NCBI RefSeq assembly: GCF_009857135.1
Contig: NZ_CP047318.1
Coordinates: 7,006,001 to 7,070,000, forward strand
Source of the DNA: Streptomyces sp. HM190
Lineage (GTDB): Bacteria > Actinomycetota > Actinomycetes > Streptomycetales > Streptomycetaceae
Reading direction: 5' to 3'
Length of the DNA: 64,000 nucleotides
Shown: positions 1 to 6,827 of the stretch, in pieces
How the letters are laid out: every line of letters starts with the position of its first letter
Numbering within the stretch: position 1 is the stretch's first letter
Made by a program: the position numbers and the translations under genes
Notes under the pieces: model-generated
Told to the model about the DNA's origin: nothing
Seen by the model: the letters and a program-made list of their open reading frames with translations, nothing else
Databases searched by the model: none

Positions 1-76
1 CCGCCGCGCCGGTCAGCCCGGCGGCTGCCGCGCCGACAGCCGCGTACAGGGCGATGAGCAGAGTGTCACCGATCAC
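1..76 (-). CDS. Sensor histidine kinase, N-terminal fragment (cut by window edge)
   Basis: Only the first 25 or so codons are inside the window. A GTG at 76 opens a frame reading MIGDTLLIALYAAVGAAAAG, a hydrophobic stretch that looks like a first membrane segment. It overlaps the last codons of the OmpR-type response regulator by 11 bp on the same strand. That arrangement is typical of a regulator-kinase operon, so the kinase identity is inferred from context. No catalytic domain is visible. Confidence 0.6.
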   Translation of the reverse strand, partial: MIGDTLLIALYAAVGAAAAGLTGAA

Positions 77-800
77 CGTCGGCTCCTCTCCCGTGCGGGC
101 CGTCCGACGGGGGAGGGTCGAAGCGGTACCCGACACCCCAGACGGTGTTGATGAGGCAGGGCCGGGCAGGGTCGTCCTCGACCTTCTCCCGGAGCCGCCG
201 GACGTGCACCGTCACGGTCGACAGGTCGCCGAACTCCCAGCCCCAGACCTGCCGCATGAGTTCCTCACGGCTCGTCGCCCGGCCCGGGTGCCGCAGGAAG
301 AACTCCAGCAGATCGAACTCCCGTGTGGTCAGCGCGAGTTCGGTACCGCTGCGGGTGGCGCGTCGTGCGGTGGGGTCCAGGGCGAGCGGACCGCTGCGCA
401 GCCGGGGCGCCGAGGGCTCGGTCCGGGTGGCGGCCAGGCTGCCGGCGCGGCGGAGCACCGACTCCACGCGCAGCACCAGTTCGCGCGGGCTGAAGGGCTT
501 GGTGACATAGTCGTCCGCTCCGACCTCCAGGCCGAGGATACGATCCTCCTCGTCCCCGCGCGCGGTCAGCATGATCACCGGCAGCGGTCCGTGCGCGCGT
601 ATCCGGCGGCAGACCTCCAGCCCGTCCATTCCGGGCAGCATCAGGTCCAGCACCACCAGGTCGGGTGACCGGGCGGCGGCCGTCGCCACGCCGGTCGGCC
701 CGTCGGCGGCGACGTCGACGGCGAAGCCCGCCCGGTGCAGGTACCCCGCGACGACCTCGGAGACGGTGGGATCGTCGTCCACGACAAGTACGCGTTTCAC
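66..800 (-). CDS. OmpR/PhoB-family response regulator
   Basis: The 244-residue protein has a receiver domain in its first ~120 residues (acidic VVDDDP pocket, phospho-acceptor Asp in VVLDLMLPGMDG, TKPF lysine). A C-terminal winged-helix domain follows (REFDLLEFFLRHPG, then TVTVHVRRLREKVE and GVGYRF). I chose the GTG at 800 because the receiver fold begins immediately there; upstream in-frame sequence is non-homologous. It is followed by an overlapping putative sensor kinase, so it is one half of a two-component system. Two copies of an 18-bp direct repeat in its promoter region suggest autoregulation and control of the divergent glycosyltransferase operon. Confidence 0.9.
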   Translation of the reverse strand: MKRVLVVDDDPTVSEVVAGYLHRAGFAVDVAADGPTGVATAAARSPDLVVLDLMLPGMDGLEVCRRIRAHGPLPVIMLTARGDEEDRILGLEVGADDYVTKPFSPRELVLRVESVLRRAGSLAATRTEPSAPRLRSGPLALDPTARRATRSGTELALTTREFDLLEFFLRHPGRATSREELMRQVWGWEFGDLSTVTVHVRRLREKVEDDPARPCLINTVWGVGYRFDPPPSDGPHGRGADGDR

Positions 801-852
801 ACGACCGAGTCTCGCACCGGCGTCCCCTCGCCCGGGGAGGGCGGCCGCGGAC

Positions 853-896
853 GTCAGCGATCCGTAAGGAACGGCGATGTCAGTGATCCGTAAGGA
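853..896. promoter_or_regulatory. Tandem 18-bp direct repeats, likely response-regulator site
   Basis: GTCAGCGATCCGTAAGGA (853-870) and GTCAGTGATCCGTAAGGA (879-896) differ at one base and start 26 bp apart. They lie between the divergent starts of the response regulator (800) and the glycosyltransferase operon (941). Direct repeats are the usual binding arrangement of OmpR-family regulators. The binding partner is inferred from position. Confidence 0.6.
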
Positions 897-940
897 TGTC
901 ACGTCCCTTTTGTCCGCTCGGTGTTCGTAGGCTCGGTGGG

Positions 941-1672
941 GTGACCGAGACAACCCCTCCTTCCGTGGATGTCGTGCTGCCCTGCCTCGACGAGGCCGAA
1001 GCGCTGCCCTGGGTGCTGCACCGGATCCCGCCCGGCTGGCGCGCGATCGTCGTCGACAACGGCTCCACCGACGGTTCTCCCGACATCGCCCGTGCCCACG
1101 GGGCGTCCGTGGTGCACGAGCCGCGGCGCGGCTTCGGCGCGGCCTGTCACGCCGGGCTGTCCGCCGCCACGGCCGACGTGGTCTGCTTCTGCGACTGCGA
1201 CGCCTCCCTCGACCCTCGCCTGTTGCCGGTCGTCGCCGGACCCGTCCTCGACGGCTCCGCCGACCTGGTGCTGGGCCGGCGCCGGCCCACCGCGCTCGGC
1301 GCCTGGCCCCTGCACGCCCGGCTCGCCAACGTCGAACTGGCCCGGCTGGTCCGCCGCCGTACCGGGCTGCGCCTGCGCGACCTGGGCCCGATGCGCGCGG
1401 CCCGCCGAGAGGCGCTGCTGGGGCTGGGCCTGAGCGACCGGCGCTCCGGCTACCCGCTGCAGATGGTGGTGCGTGCCGCCGACGCCGGCTGGCGCGTACG
1501 GGAGACGGACGTGCCGTACCACCCGCGCGCGGGCCGCTCGAAGGTCACCGGTACCTGGCGGGGCACCTGGCAGGCGGTCCGTGACATGCGTGCCGTTCTC
1601 GCCGAACCGCCGACCGCCGCCGACCGGCACTCCACCGGCCCGGACGCCCGGGTCGCGGGGGGCGCGCGATGA
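941..1672 (+). CDS. Family 2 glycosyltransferase (polyprenyl-phosphate sugar type)
   Basis: The 243-residue GT-A fold enzyme starts VDVVLPCLDEAEALPWVL, keeps VVDNGSTDGS for nucleotide binding and has a DxD-like CDCDAS metal motif near residue 85. It most resembles dolichyl/polyprenyl-phosphate sugar transferases but lacks the C-terminal membrane helices of some members. The GTG at 941 is chosen because the fold begins there. A TAGGCT -10-like hexamer at 928-933 would place transcription close to this GTG, so the message may be nearly leaderless. Its stop overlaps the next ATG by 4 bp. The acceptor is unknown. Confidence 0.85.
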   Translation: MTETTPPSVDVVLPCLDEAEALPWVLHRIPPGWRAIVVDNGSTDGSPDIARAHGASVVHEPRRGFGAACHAGLSAATADVVCFCDCDASLDPRLLPVVAGPVLDGSADLVLGRRRPTALGAWPLHARLANVELARLVRRRTGLRLRDLGPMRAARREALLGLGLSDRRSGYPLQMVVRAADAGWRVRETDVPYHPRAGRSKVTGTWRGTWQAVRDMRAVLAEPPTAADRHSTGPDARVAGGAR

Positions 1673-2316
1673 CCGCCGTCACTGCGGCGCCCACCGTGCT
1701 GATCATCGCCAAGGAACCGGTGCCCGGCCGCGTCAAGACCCGGCTCACGCCGCCCTACACGCCCCACGAGGCGTCGGCCCTCGCCGAAGCCGCCCTCGCC
1801 GACACCCTCCGCACCGCGCTGCGGGTTCCGGCCCGGCGCCGGGTGCTCGTCCTCGACGGAACACCGGGCCCCTGGCTGCCGCCGGGCTTCGACGTCGTCC
1901 CGCAGGTGGCCGGAGGGCTGGACGAGCGGATCGCGGGCGCCTTCGCCGTCTGCGACGACGGGCCCGCCCTGCTGGTCGGCATGGACACCCCGCAGCTCAC
2001 GGCCGACATGCTGGCGCTGGTCGGCGGGGGCGGCCACGACGCATGGTTCGGTCCGGCCGTCGACGGCGGCTTCTGGGCCCTCGGCCTCGCCGACCCCTCC
2101 GAGGCCGGCCCTCTCGTCCGGGGCGTCCCGATGTCCACCCACCGCACCGGCGCGATCCAGCGGCGCAGACTCGTCGAGGCGGGTCTGACGGTCCGTGACC
2201 TGCCGCTGCTGCGGGACGTCGACACCGCCTCCGACGCCGCCTCGGTGGCCCGTGTGTGTCCTTCCGGATCGGCCTTCGCCACCGTCCTGCACTCCCTCGC
2301 GGAGGTGGCCCGGTGA
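1669..2316 (+). CDS. DUF2064/TIGR04282-type nucleotidyl-sugar transferase-like protein
   Basis: The 215-residue protein has IIAKEPVPGRVKTRL near the N-terminus, then LLVGMDTPQL and FGPAVDGGFWALGL, which are the hallmarks of the DUF2064 (TIGR04282) family. These are GT-A-like proteins often annotated as glycosyltransferases of arsenosugar or unknown pathways. It overlaps the upstream GT2 gene by 4 bp and the downstream methyltransferase by 4 bp, so the three are probably translated together. The context suggests a small glycoconjugate pathway. The substrate is not known, and the arsenosugar label should not be assumed. Confidence 0.8.
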   Translation: MTAVTAAPTVLIIAKEPVPGRVKTRLTPPYTPHEASALAEAALADTLRTALRVPARRRVLVLDGTPGPWLPPGFDVVPQVAGGLDERIAGAFAVCDDGPALLVGMDTPQLTADMLALVGGGGHDAWFGPAVDGGFWALGLADPSEAGPLVRGVPMSTHRTGAIQRRRLVEAGLTVRDLPLLRDVDTASDAASVARVCPSGSAFATVLHSLAEVAR

Positions 2317-3116
2317 GCGGCGCCCTCGGCACGGACACCGCCGTAGAGCCGCACGGACGAAGCGACCCGGCGTTCCCGCCGCAGACCGGCGCCCCGCTGC
2401 CCGGCCGCCTCATCGTGCCCCCGCCGTCCGCCGACCGGTTCGCTACGTCCACGGCGCCGGGCGAGCCCTGGACGGACGACCCCTACACACAGGCCCTGCG
2501 CGCGGGGCGCGGCCCCCTGTACCTGCGCCGCCTGGGACCGCGCGCCCACGGGGAGGCAGAGCTGATTCCGCTGGAGGTGGAGCGCTGGTGCGCCGCCCCG
2601 GACGCCGCCGACACCGACGTACTGGGCCGTTGCGCGGGCCCCGTCCTCGATGTCGGCTGTGGACCGGGCCGCCTGGTGGCCGCCCTGTCCTCCCGCGGGG
2701 TCACCGCCCTCGGCGTGGACGTCAGCCCCGCCGCCGTGGCCCGAACCCGGCACCACGGCGGAACCGCCCTGCGCCGCTCCGTCTTCGACCGACTGCCCGG
2801 TGAGGGCCGCTGGGGCACCGTCCTCCTGATGGACGGCAACGTCGGCATCGGGGGCGACCCCTCGGCGCTGCTCGCCCGCCTGCACGACGTCGTCCGCCCC
2901 GGTGGCCGTCTCCTGGCCGAGGCGGCCGACGACGACGTGGACCAGCGACTCACCGTCCGCGTGGAGGACGCCCACGGCCACCACGGCCGCCCCTTCCCCT
3001 GGGCCCGGGTCGGCGCGACCGCCCTGCTCCGCGCGGCCGACACCGCCGGCTGGATCCTCACCGGCCGTTGGCGCGCCGACAGCCGTTCCTTCGTGGAACT
3101 CCACCGTGCCACGTGA
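2313..3116 (+). CDS. Class I SAM-dependent methyltransferase
   Basis: The 267-residue protein carries the SAM-binding motif VLDVGCGPGRLVAAL near residue 112, then ALGVDVSPAAV and a post-core VLLMDGNVGIGG segment. The GTG at 2313 overlaps the preceding stop by 4 bp, which decides the start; earlier in-frame codons lie inside the DUF2064 gene. The first ~70 residues are a Pro/Ala-rich extension. As the last gene of the three-gene unit it probably methylates a product of the two transferase-like proteins, but the acceptor cannot be read from the sequence. Confidence 0.85.
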   Translation: MSGALGTDTAVEPHGRSDPAFPPQTGAPLPGRLIVPPPSADRFATSTAPGEPWTDDPYTQALRAGRGPLYLRRLGPRAHGEAELIPLEVERWCAAPDAADTDVLGRCAGPVLDVGCGPGRLVAALSSRGVTALGVDVSPAAVARTRHHGGTALRRSVFDRLPGEGRWGTVLLMDGNVGIGGDPSALLARLHDVVRPGGRLLAEAADDDVDQRLTVRVEDAHGHHGRPFPWARVGATALLRAADTAGWILTGRWRADSRSFVELHRAT

Positions 3117-3448
3117 CCCGGACGTGTTCGCGGCGCCCCGTACGGCCTGACGGCCGAGCAGGTGGCCGTGGCCCTGCAGGTTGAGCGCCGACGACATGGT
3201 CGGCAGGTGCGGCGCTCTGGCCTCTGAAGTCATAGGGAATCGGCGGCCGGTTCTCCTCTTGACCCAGTTCATTGGCGCTGGCACACCTGGCCCAGTGACA
3301 CTCTCGTCGTGGACTTCGGGAAGGCGCATCCGTCAGCACGGTAACGATCGCAGGCATGGCTCCAGGCTGCCGGCGTGCAGGGCGCCTGCGGGGACGGGTG
3401 GTGTTCTCACGGCTGACGAAAGGTCGTACTGAGCTCGGCAGGACGCAC
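3117..3448. other. Gene-free stretch between convergent genes
   Basis: These ~330 bp lie between the convergent methyltransferase and corA genes. Parts (about 3210-3350) look lower in GC than the surroundings, and all open frames are short with non-coding-like composition. I recognise no gene and no clear terminator hairpin; it may be degraded DNA. Confidence 0.5.
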
Positions 3449-4621
3449 TCAGAGCCAGTCCCGCCGCTTGAAGATGACGTACAGACTCGTGCACACCACC
3501 CCCATCAGGGCGATCGCGAACGGGTATCCGAACACCCAGTGCAGCTCCGGCATGTGCGTGAAGTTCATGCCGTAGACCGTCCCGACCAGTGTCGGGGCGA
3601 AGAGGATCGCCGCCCACGAGGAGATCTTCTTGATCTCCTCGTTCTGTTCGAAGCCCGCCTCCGCCAGGGCCCGCATCTCCGCGTTCTGCTGCTGGGTCAC
3701 CAGCGTCGCGTTCACCGTGAGGATGTCCGTGAGGGCCTGGCGGAAGCCGTCGACGCGTTCGCTGGTGTGGGTGACGTGGTCGGCGACGTCCCGGAGGTAG
3801 CTCTGGAGTTCGTCGTCGGTCTCGTACTTGGTGAAACCGGCCATGAGCCCGTGCAGCATCCCGACCAGCGGGCGGGTGGCGCGCTGGAACTCGACGACCT
3901 CGCGGGAGAGTTCGTAGATGCGGCGGGACACCTCCGGGTCGCCCCGGAACACCTCGGTCTCGATCTCGTCGATGTCGTTCTGCACGCCGGCGACGACCGG
4001 CACGTAGTCGTCCACCACCGCGTCGAGGATGGCGTACAGCACCGCCTCCGGGCCCAGCCTCAGCAGTTCCGGTGCCTCCTCCATGCGGCGGCGCACCGCC
4101 GAAAGGTCCGGCGCCGCGCCATGGCGGACCGTGATGACGAAGTCCGGGCCCACGAACACGTGCAGCTCGCCGAAGTCGACCTCCTCGGAGGCGTCGAGAT
4201 AGCGGGCCGCGCGCAGCACGACGAAGAGGGTGTCGCCGTAGCGCTCCAGCTTGGGACGCTGATGCGCCTCCATCGCGTCCTCGACGGCGAGCGGGTGGAG
4301 GTCGAACTCCGAGGCCAGCGACAGCAGTTCCCCCTCGGTGGGGCGGGCCAGCCCGATCCACGCCATGCCCGCGGGAGCCTCCCGCAGCGCGCGGTAGGTC
4401 TCGGCGAGGGTCGCGGGTGCCGCGACGCGTACGCCGTCCTCGTACAGGACCGCCCGCACGACACTGGCGGCCCGGTCCGGCCGCTCCTGCCGCTCCGGTT
4501 CCGCCGGCCCGGGGCGGGGCGCCGGGGGTCGGCCCGCCGGCGGTGCGGGCGGGGTCAGCGCGCGGCGCCAGGCCGGTCCCCTGGTGCTCTTCGAGGCTGG
4601 GCGGGCACGTCGTTCGGCCAT
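3449..4621 (-). CDS. corA: CorA-family magnesium/cobalt transporter
   Basis: The 390-residue inner-membrane divalent-cation channel begins with ~60 Pro/Arg-rich residues. A cytoplasmic alpha/beta domain and long helices follow (DEIETEVFRGD..., TQQQNAEMRALAEAGFEQNEEIKKISSWAAILFAPTL, quoted here in part). The signature YGMNF loop and two C-terminal membrane helices ending KRRDWL complete it. The GMN motif is the CorA selectivity signature. The ATG at 4621 fits the family; an upstream extension of the same frame lies antisense to the next gene and is rejected. It is transcribed divergently from the AlkZ-like gene. Confidence 0.93.
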   Translation of the reverse strand: MAERRARPASKSTRGPAWRRALTPPAPPAGRPPAPRPGPAEPERQERPDRAASVVRAVLYEDGVRVAAPATLAETYRALREAPAGMAWIGLARPTEGELLSLASEFDLHPLAVEDAMEAHQRPKLERYGDTLFVVLRAARYLDASEEVDFGELHVFVGPDFVITVRHGAAPDLSAVRRRMEEAPELLRLGPEAVLYAILDAVVDDYVPVVAGVQNDIDEIETEVFRGDPEVSRRIYELSREVVEFQRATRPLVGMLHGLMAGFTKYETDDELQSYLRDVADHVTHTSERVDGFRQALTDILTVNATLVTQQQNAEMRALAEAGFEQNEEIKKISSWAAILFAPTLVGTVYGMNFTHMPELHWVFGYPFAIALMGVVCTSLYVIFKRRDWL

Positions 4622-4726
4622 CGGTTCGCCTCCGGAGTCGCACATCTGTCTATGTGATCTTCGAGCAGGATATCCGGGGCAAACCGTGTGCCGGGCCCCG
4701 GCGTTCCGATACCGCTGGGGCGTCGA

Positions 4727-4741
4727 GGACAGAACCTGTCC
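4727..4741. promoter_or_regulatory. Perfect 15-bp palindrome GGACAG-N3-CTGTCC
   Basis: GGACAGAACCTGTCC has two perfect 6-bp arms around a 3-bp centre. It lies where the -35 region would be for a TAGCGT -10-like hexamer at 4753-4758. That hexamer would start transcription near the ATG at 4766, giving a leaderless message for the AlkZ-like gene. The position suggests a repressor operator; the regulator is not identified. Confidence 0.5.
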
Positions 4742-4765
4742 GCAAGGGTCGTTAGCGTGTGGCCC

Positions 4766-5899
4766 ATGACGAAGAAGCCGACCTCGACCGCACCCCTGCT
4801 CGGCACCCGCGCCCTCAACCGCGCCACCCTCGCCCGGCAGCTGCTGCTGCGCCGTGCCCCCGTCGCCGAGCTGCCGGTGAGCCGTGCCGTCGAGCAGCTG
4901 CTCGGGCTCCAGGCGCAGAACGTCAAACCGCCGTACTACGCCCTCGCCGCCCGGCTGGAGGGCTTCGCCCCCGAGCAGCTGTCGGCGCTGATGGCGGAGC
5001 GCGCCGTCGTCCGGATCGTCACGATGCGCTCCACCATCCACACCCACACCGCCGAGGACTGCCTCACCCTGCGGCCCCTCGTACAGCCCGCCCGCGAACG
5101 GGAACTGCACCAGTTCCGCGCGGGCCTCGTCGGCGTCGACCTCGACCGGCTCACCGCCCTCGCGCGGGAGCTGGTGGAGGACGAGCCCCGCACCCTCAAG
5201 CAGCTGCGCGAGGCCCTGCTCGTCGAGTGGCCCGACGCCGATCCGTTCGCCCTCGGCGTCGCCGCCCGCTGCCGGCTGCCGCTGGTCCAGGTCACCCCGC
5301 GCGGGCTGTGGGGCCGGAGCGGCCAGGTCGCGCTGACCACCGCCGAGCACTGGCTGGGTCGCCCCGCCGCACCCGCCCCGGCGCCCGAGACCGTCGTACG
5401 CCGCTATCTCGCCGCGTTCGGGCCCGCCTCCGTCAAGGACATGCAGACCTGGGCCGGGCTCACCCGCCTGCGCGCCGCGTTCGAACGGCTGCGCCCGGAG
5501 CTGATCACCTTCCGCGACGAGAACGGCGTCGAACTCTTCGACCTGCCCGACGCGCCCCGCCCCGACCCGCGGACCCCGGCCCCGCCCCGTCTGCTGCCCG
5601 AGTTCGACAACCTGCTCCTCTCGCACGCCGACCGCTCCCGCGTCGTCCCGCCCGACCTCAAGGGCCGCAGCTGGCAGGGCAATCAGGCGTACCGCACCTT
5701 CCTCGTCGACGGGTTCCTCGCGGGGATCTGGACGTTCGACGGGCCCGCCCTCGTCCTGGAGCCCTTCGTCCGTCTCACCGCGGAGCAGCGGACCGACCTC
5801 GTCGCGGAGGCCGAGCGCACCCTGCGGACACTGCCCGGCGCAGCCGACGACACCGGCGGCGACGCGTACGACATCCGCTTCGACACCGTCGCGAACTGA
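4766..5899 (+). CDS. AlkZ-like DNA glycosylase (HTH_42 family)
   Basis: The 377-residue member of the winged-helix HTH_42 (PF06224) family has N-terminal tandem winged helices and the motif LGLQAQ near residues 46-51. The Q-x-Q pair (Q49, Q51) corresponds to the catalytic QxQ motif of Streptomyces AlkZ-type glycosylases. These unhook alkylated bases or interstrand crosslinks; the YcaQ/AlkX branch carries QxD instead. Conserved TMRSTIHTHT and LPEFDNLLLSHADR blocks are present. It stands alone next to corA and ends in a strong hairpin. A perfect palindrome just upstream suggests regulated expression. The substrate cannot be predicted. Confidence 0.85.
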   Translation: MTKKPTSTAPLLGTRALNRATLARQLLLRRAPVAELPVSRAVEQLLGLQAQNVKPPYYALAARLEGFAPEQLSALMAERAVVRIVTMRSTIHTHTAEDCLTLRPLVQPARERELHQFRAGLVGVDLDRLTALARELVEDEPRTLKQLREALLVEWPDADPFALGVAARCRLPLVQVTPRGLWGRSGQVALTTAEHWLGRPAAPAPAPETVVRRYLAAFGPASVKDMQTWAGLTRLRAAFERLRPELITFRDENGVELFDLPDAPRPDPRTPAPPRLLPEFDNLLLSHADRSRVVPPDLKGRSWQGNQAYRTFLVDGFLAGIWTFDGPALVLEPFVRLTAEQRTDLVAEAERTLRTLPGAADDTGGDAYDIRFDTVAN

Positions 5900-5919
5900 G
5901 CCGACCGGGGACGTGGAGA

Positions 5920-5961
5920 GGGGGCGCTGCGAACCGCTCGTGGCAGGTTCGCAACGCCCCC
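5920..5961 (+). terminator. Hairpin terminator after the AlkZ-like gene
   Basis: GGGGGCGCTGCGAACC (5920-5935) pairs with GGTTCGCAACGCCCCC (5946-5961) over 16 bp with one G-U pair and a 10-nt loop. It begins 20 bp after the stop codon. It could also serve the broken protease gene that ends just beyond on the other strand. Confidence 0.75.
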
Positions 5962-5991
5962 TGGCATCACCTGAGGACGTGCCTCAGGAGC

Positions 5992-6456
5992 TCATGGGCC
6001 GGCCTGCTCCGCTCCGGGGCCGCCCTGCGCGGCCACTGTGCCGGAGGAGGTGGTCAGCCGGGTGCGGACACCGGGGTACCGCGCGTCGGCGCAGCCGTGA
6101 CACCAAGAAGTCATACCTGCCAGGACGCCCCAGATCATCAGGGAACCGCCGCTGTCGCCCTGGCAGGTGTCCAGGCCGCCGGACCTGTGACCGGCGCACA
6201 CCATGTCGCTCGCCCCGAGGGCGGAGCCGCGGGAACCGGACCCACCGCGGTCCGCAGGGTGCCGCCGCGCAACGGGCGCTGCGAGGCGCTCGTGATCCGC
6301 GTGACGTACGGGCACGCGCTCGGGGTGGTGGTCGTACCCCCCATGACGGCCCGAGGAACGGTGCCCGCACCGGGAGCGGTCGGCAGGGCGACCGCGAAGG
6401 CCGCGGCGGTCGCCGCGGCGGCGACGATCGTCTTCCTGGCGGTCGAACCCGAACAT
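5992..6456 (-). pseudogene. Broken secreted trypsin-like serine protease
   Basis: An ATG at 6456 starts a frame that shifts within about seven codons into one encoding a signal peptide (TARKTIVAAAATAAAFAVAL). After a short stretch the frame changes again to a clear chymotrypsin-fold C-terminus: MVCAGHRSGGLDTCQGDSGG, then GMTSWCHGCADARYPGVRTRL. The active-site Ser region is intact. The ~120 residues that should carry the catalytic His and Asp are missing between the two halves, so there are at least two frameshifts and an internal deletion. Trypsin-like proteins of this type are normally ~250 residues and exported. Confidence 0.8.
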
Positions 6457-6827
6457 GGGTCTCCTCGTGGGGGAGGGAGCTGCCGGTGGGGGACACGTGG
6501 GTGGGGGGCGGAGTACGGAGACCCGCGGGTACCGCCCCCGCCCGGGGGAGCCGAGCGGGGACGGTGGGCCGGTCCTTGTGCCCTGGCGTGCGGCACGGCG
6601 CCCAACGTATGACCCCGCGTGAACGGGCCCCAATGGGGGATCCCCCTAAGGGAGTTGGGGAGGGAAAACCCTCGATGACCCGGGCCCCGGTGTGAGCCTA
6701 GGCTGGAGCCGGAAGGACCCTGGCCGGTGGCAGGCCGGAGCCCCGCCTGGGCAGGGGCGCGCCAGGGTCGACGTGAAACCTTCGCACACGGGTCCCCGGG
6801 AGGGGTCGTCCACCGGTCCCGGGGAGG
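6457..6827. other. Gene-free stretch upstream of the broken protease
   Basis: About 370 bp between the pseudogene start and the stop of the LAL regulator. It presumably holds the former protease promoter. I see no reading frame with family resemblance and no convincing promoter or operator. Confidence 0.4.

Noticed and set aside
3117..3448. Possible small genes between the methyltransferase and corA
   Set aside because: Frames on either strand are short and lack family resemblance, codon bias and ribosome sites.
3449..5626. CorA with a 335-residue N-terminal extension
   Set aside because: The extra part is antisense to the AlkZ-like gene and unlike any CorA. The ATG at 4621 gives the usual protein.
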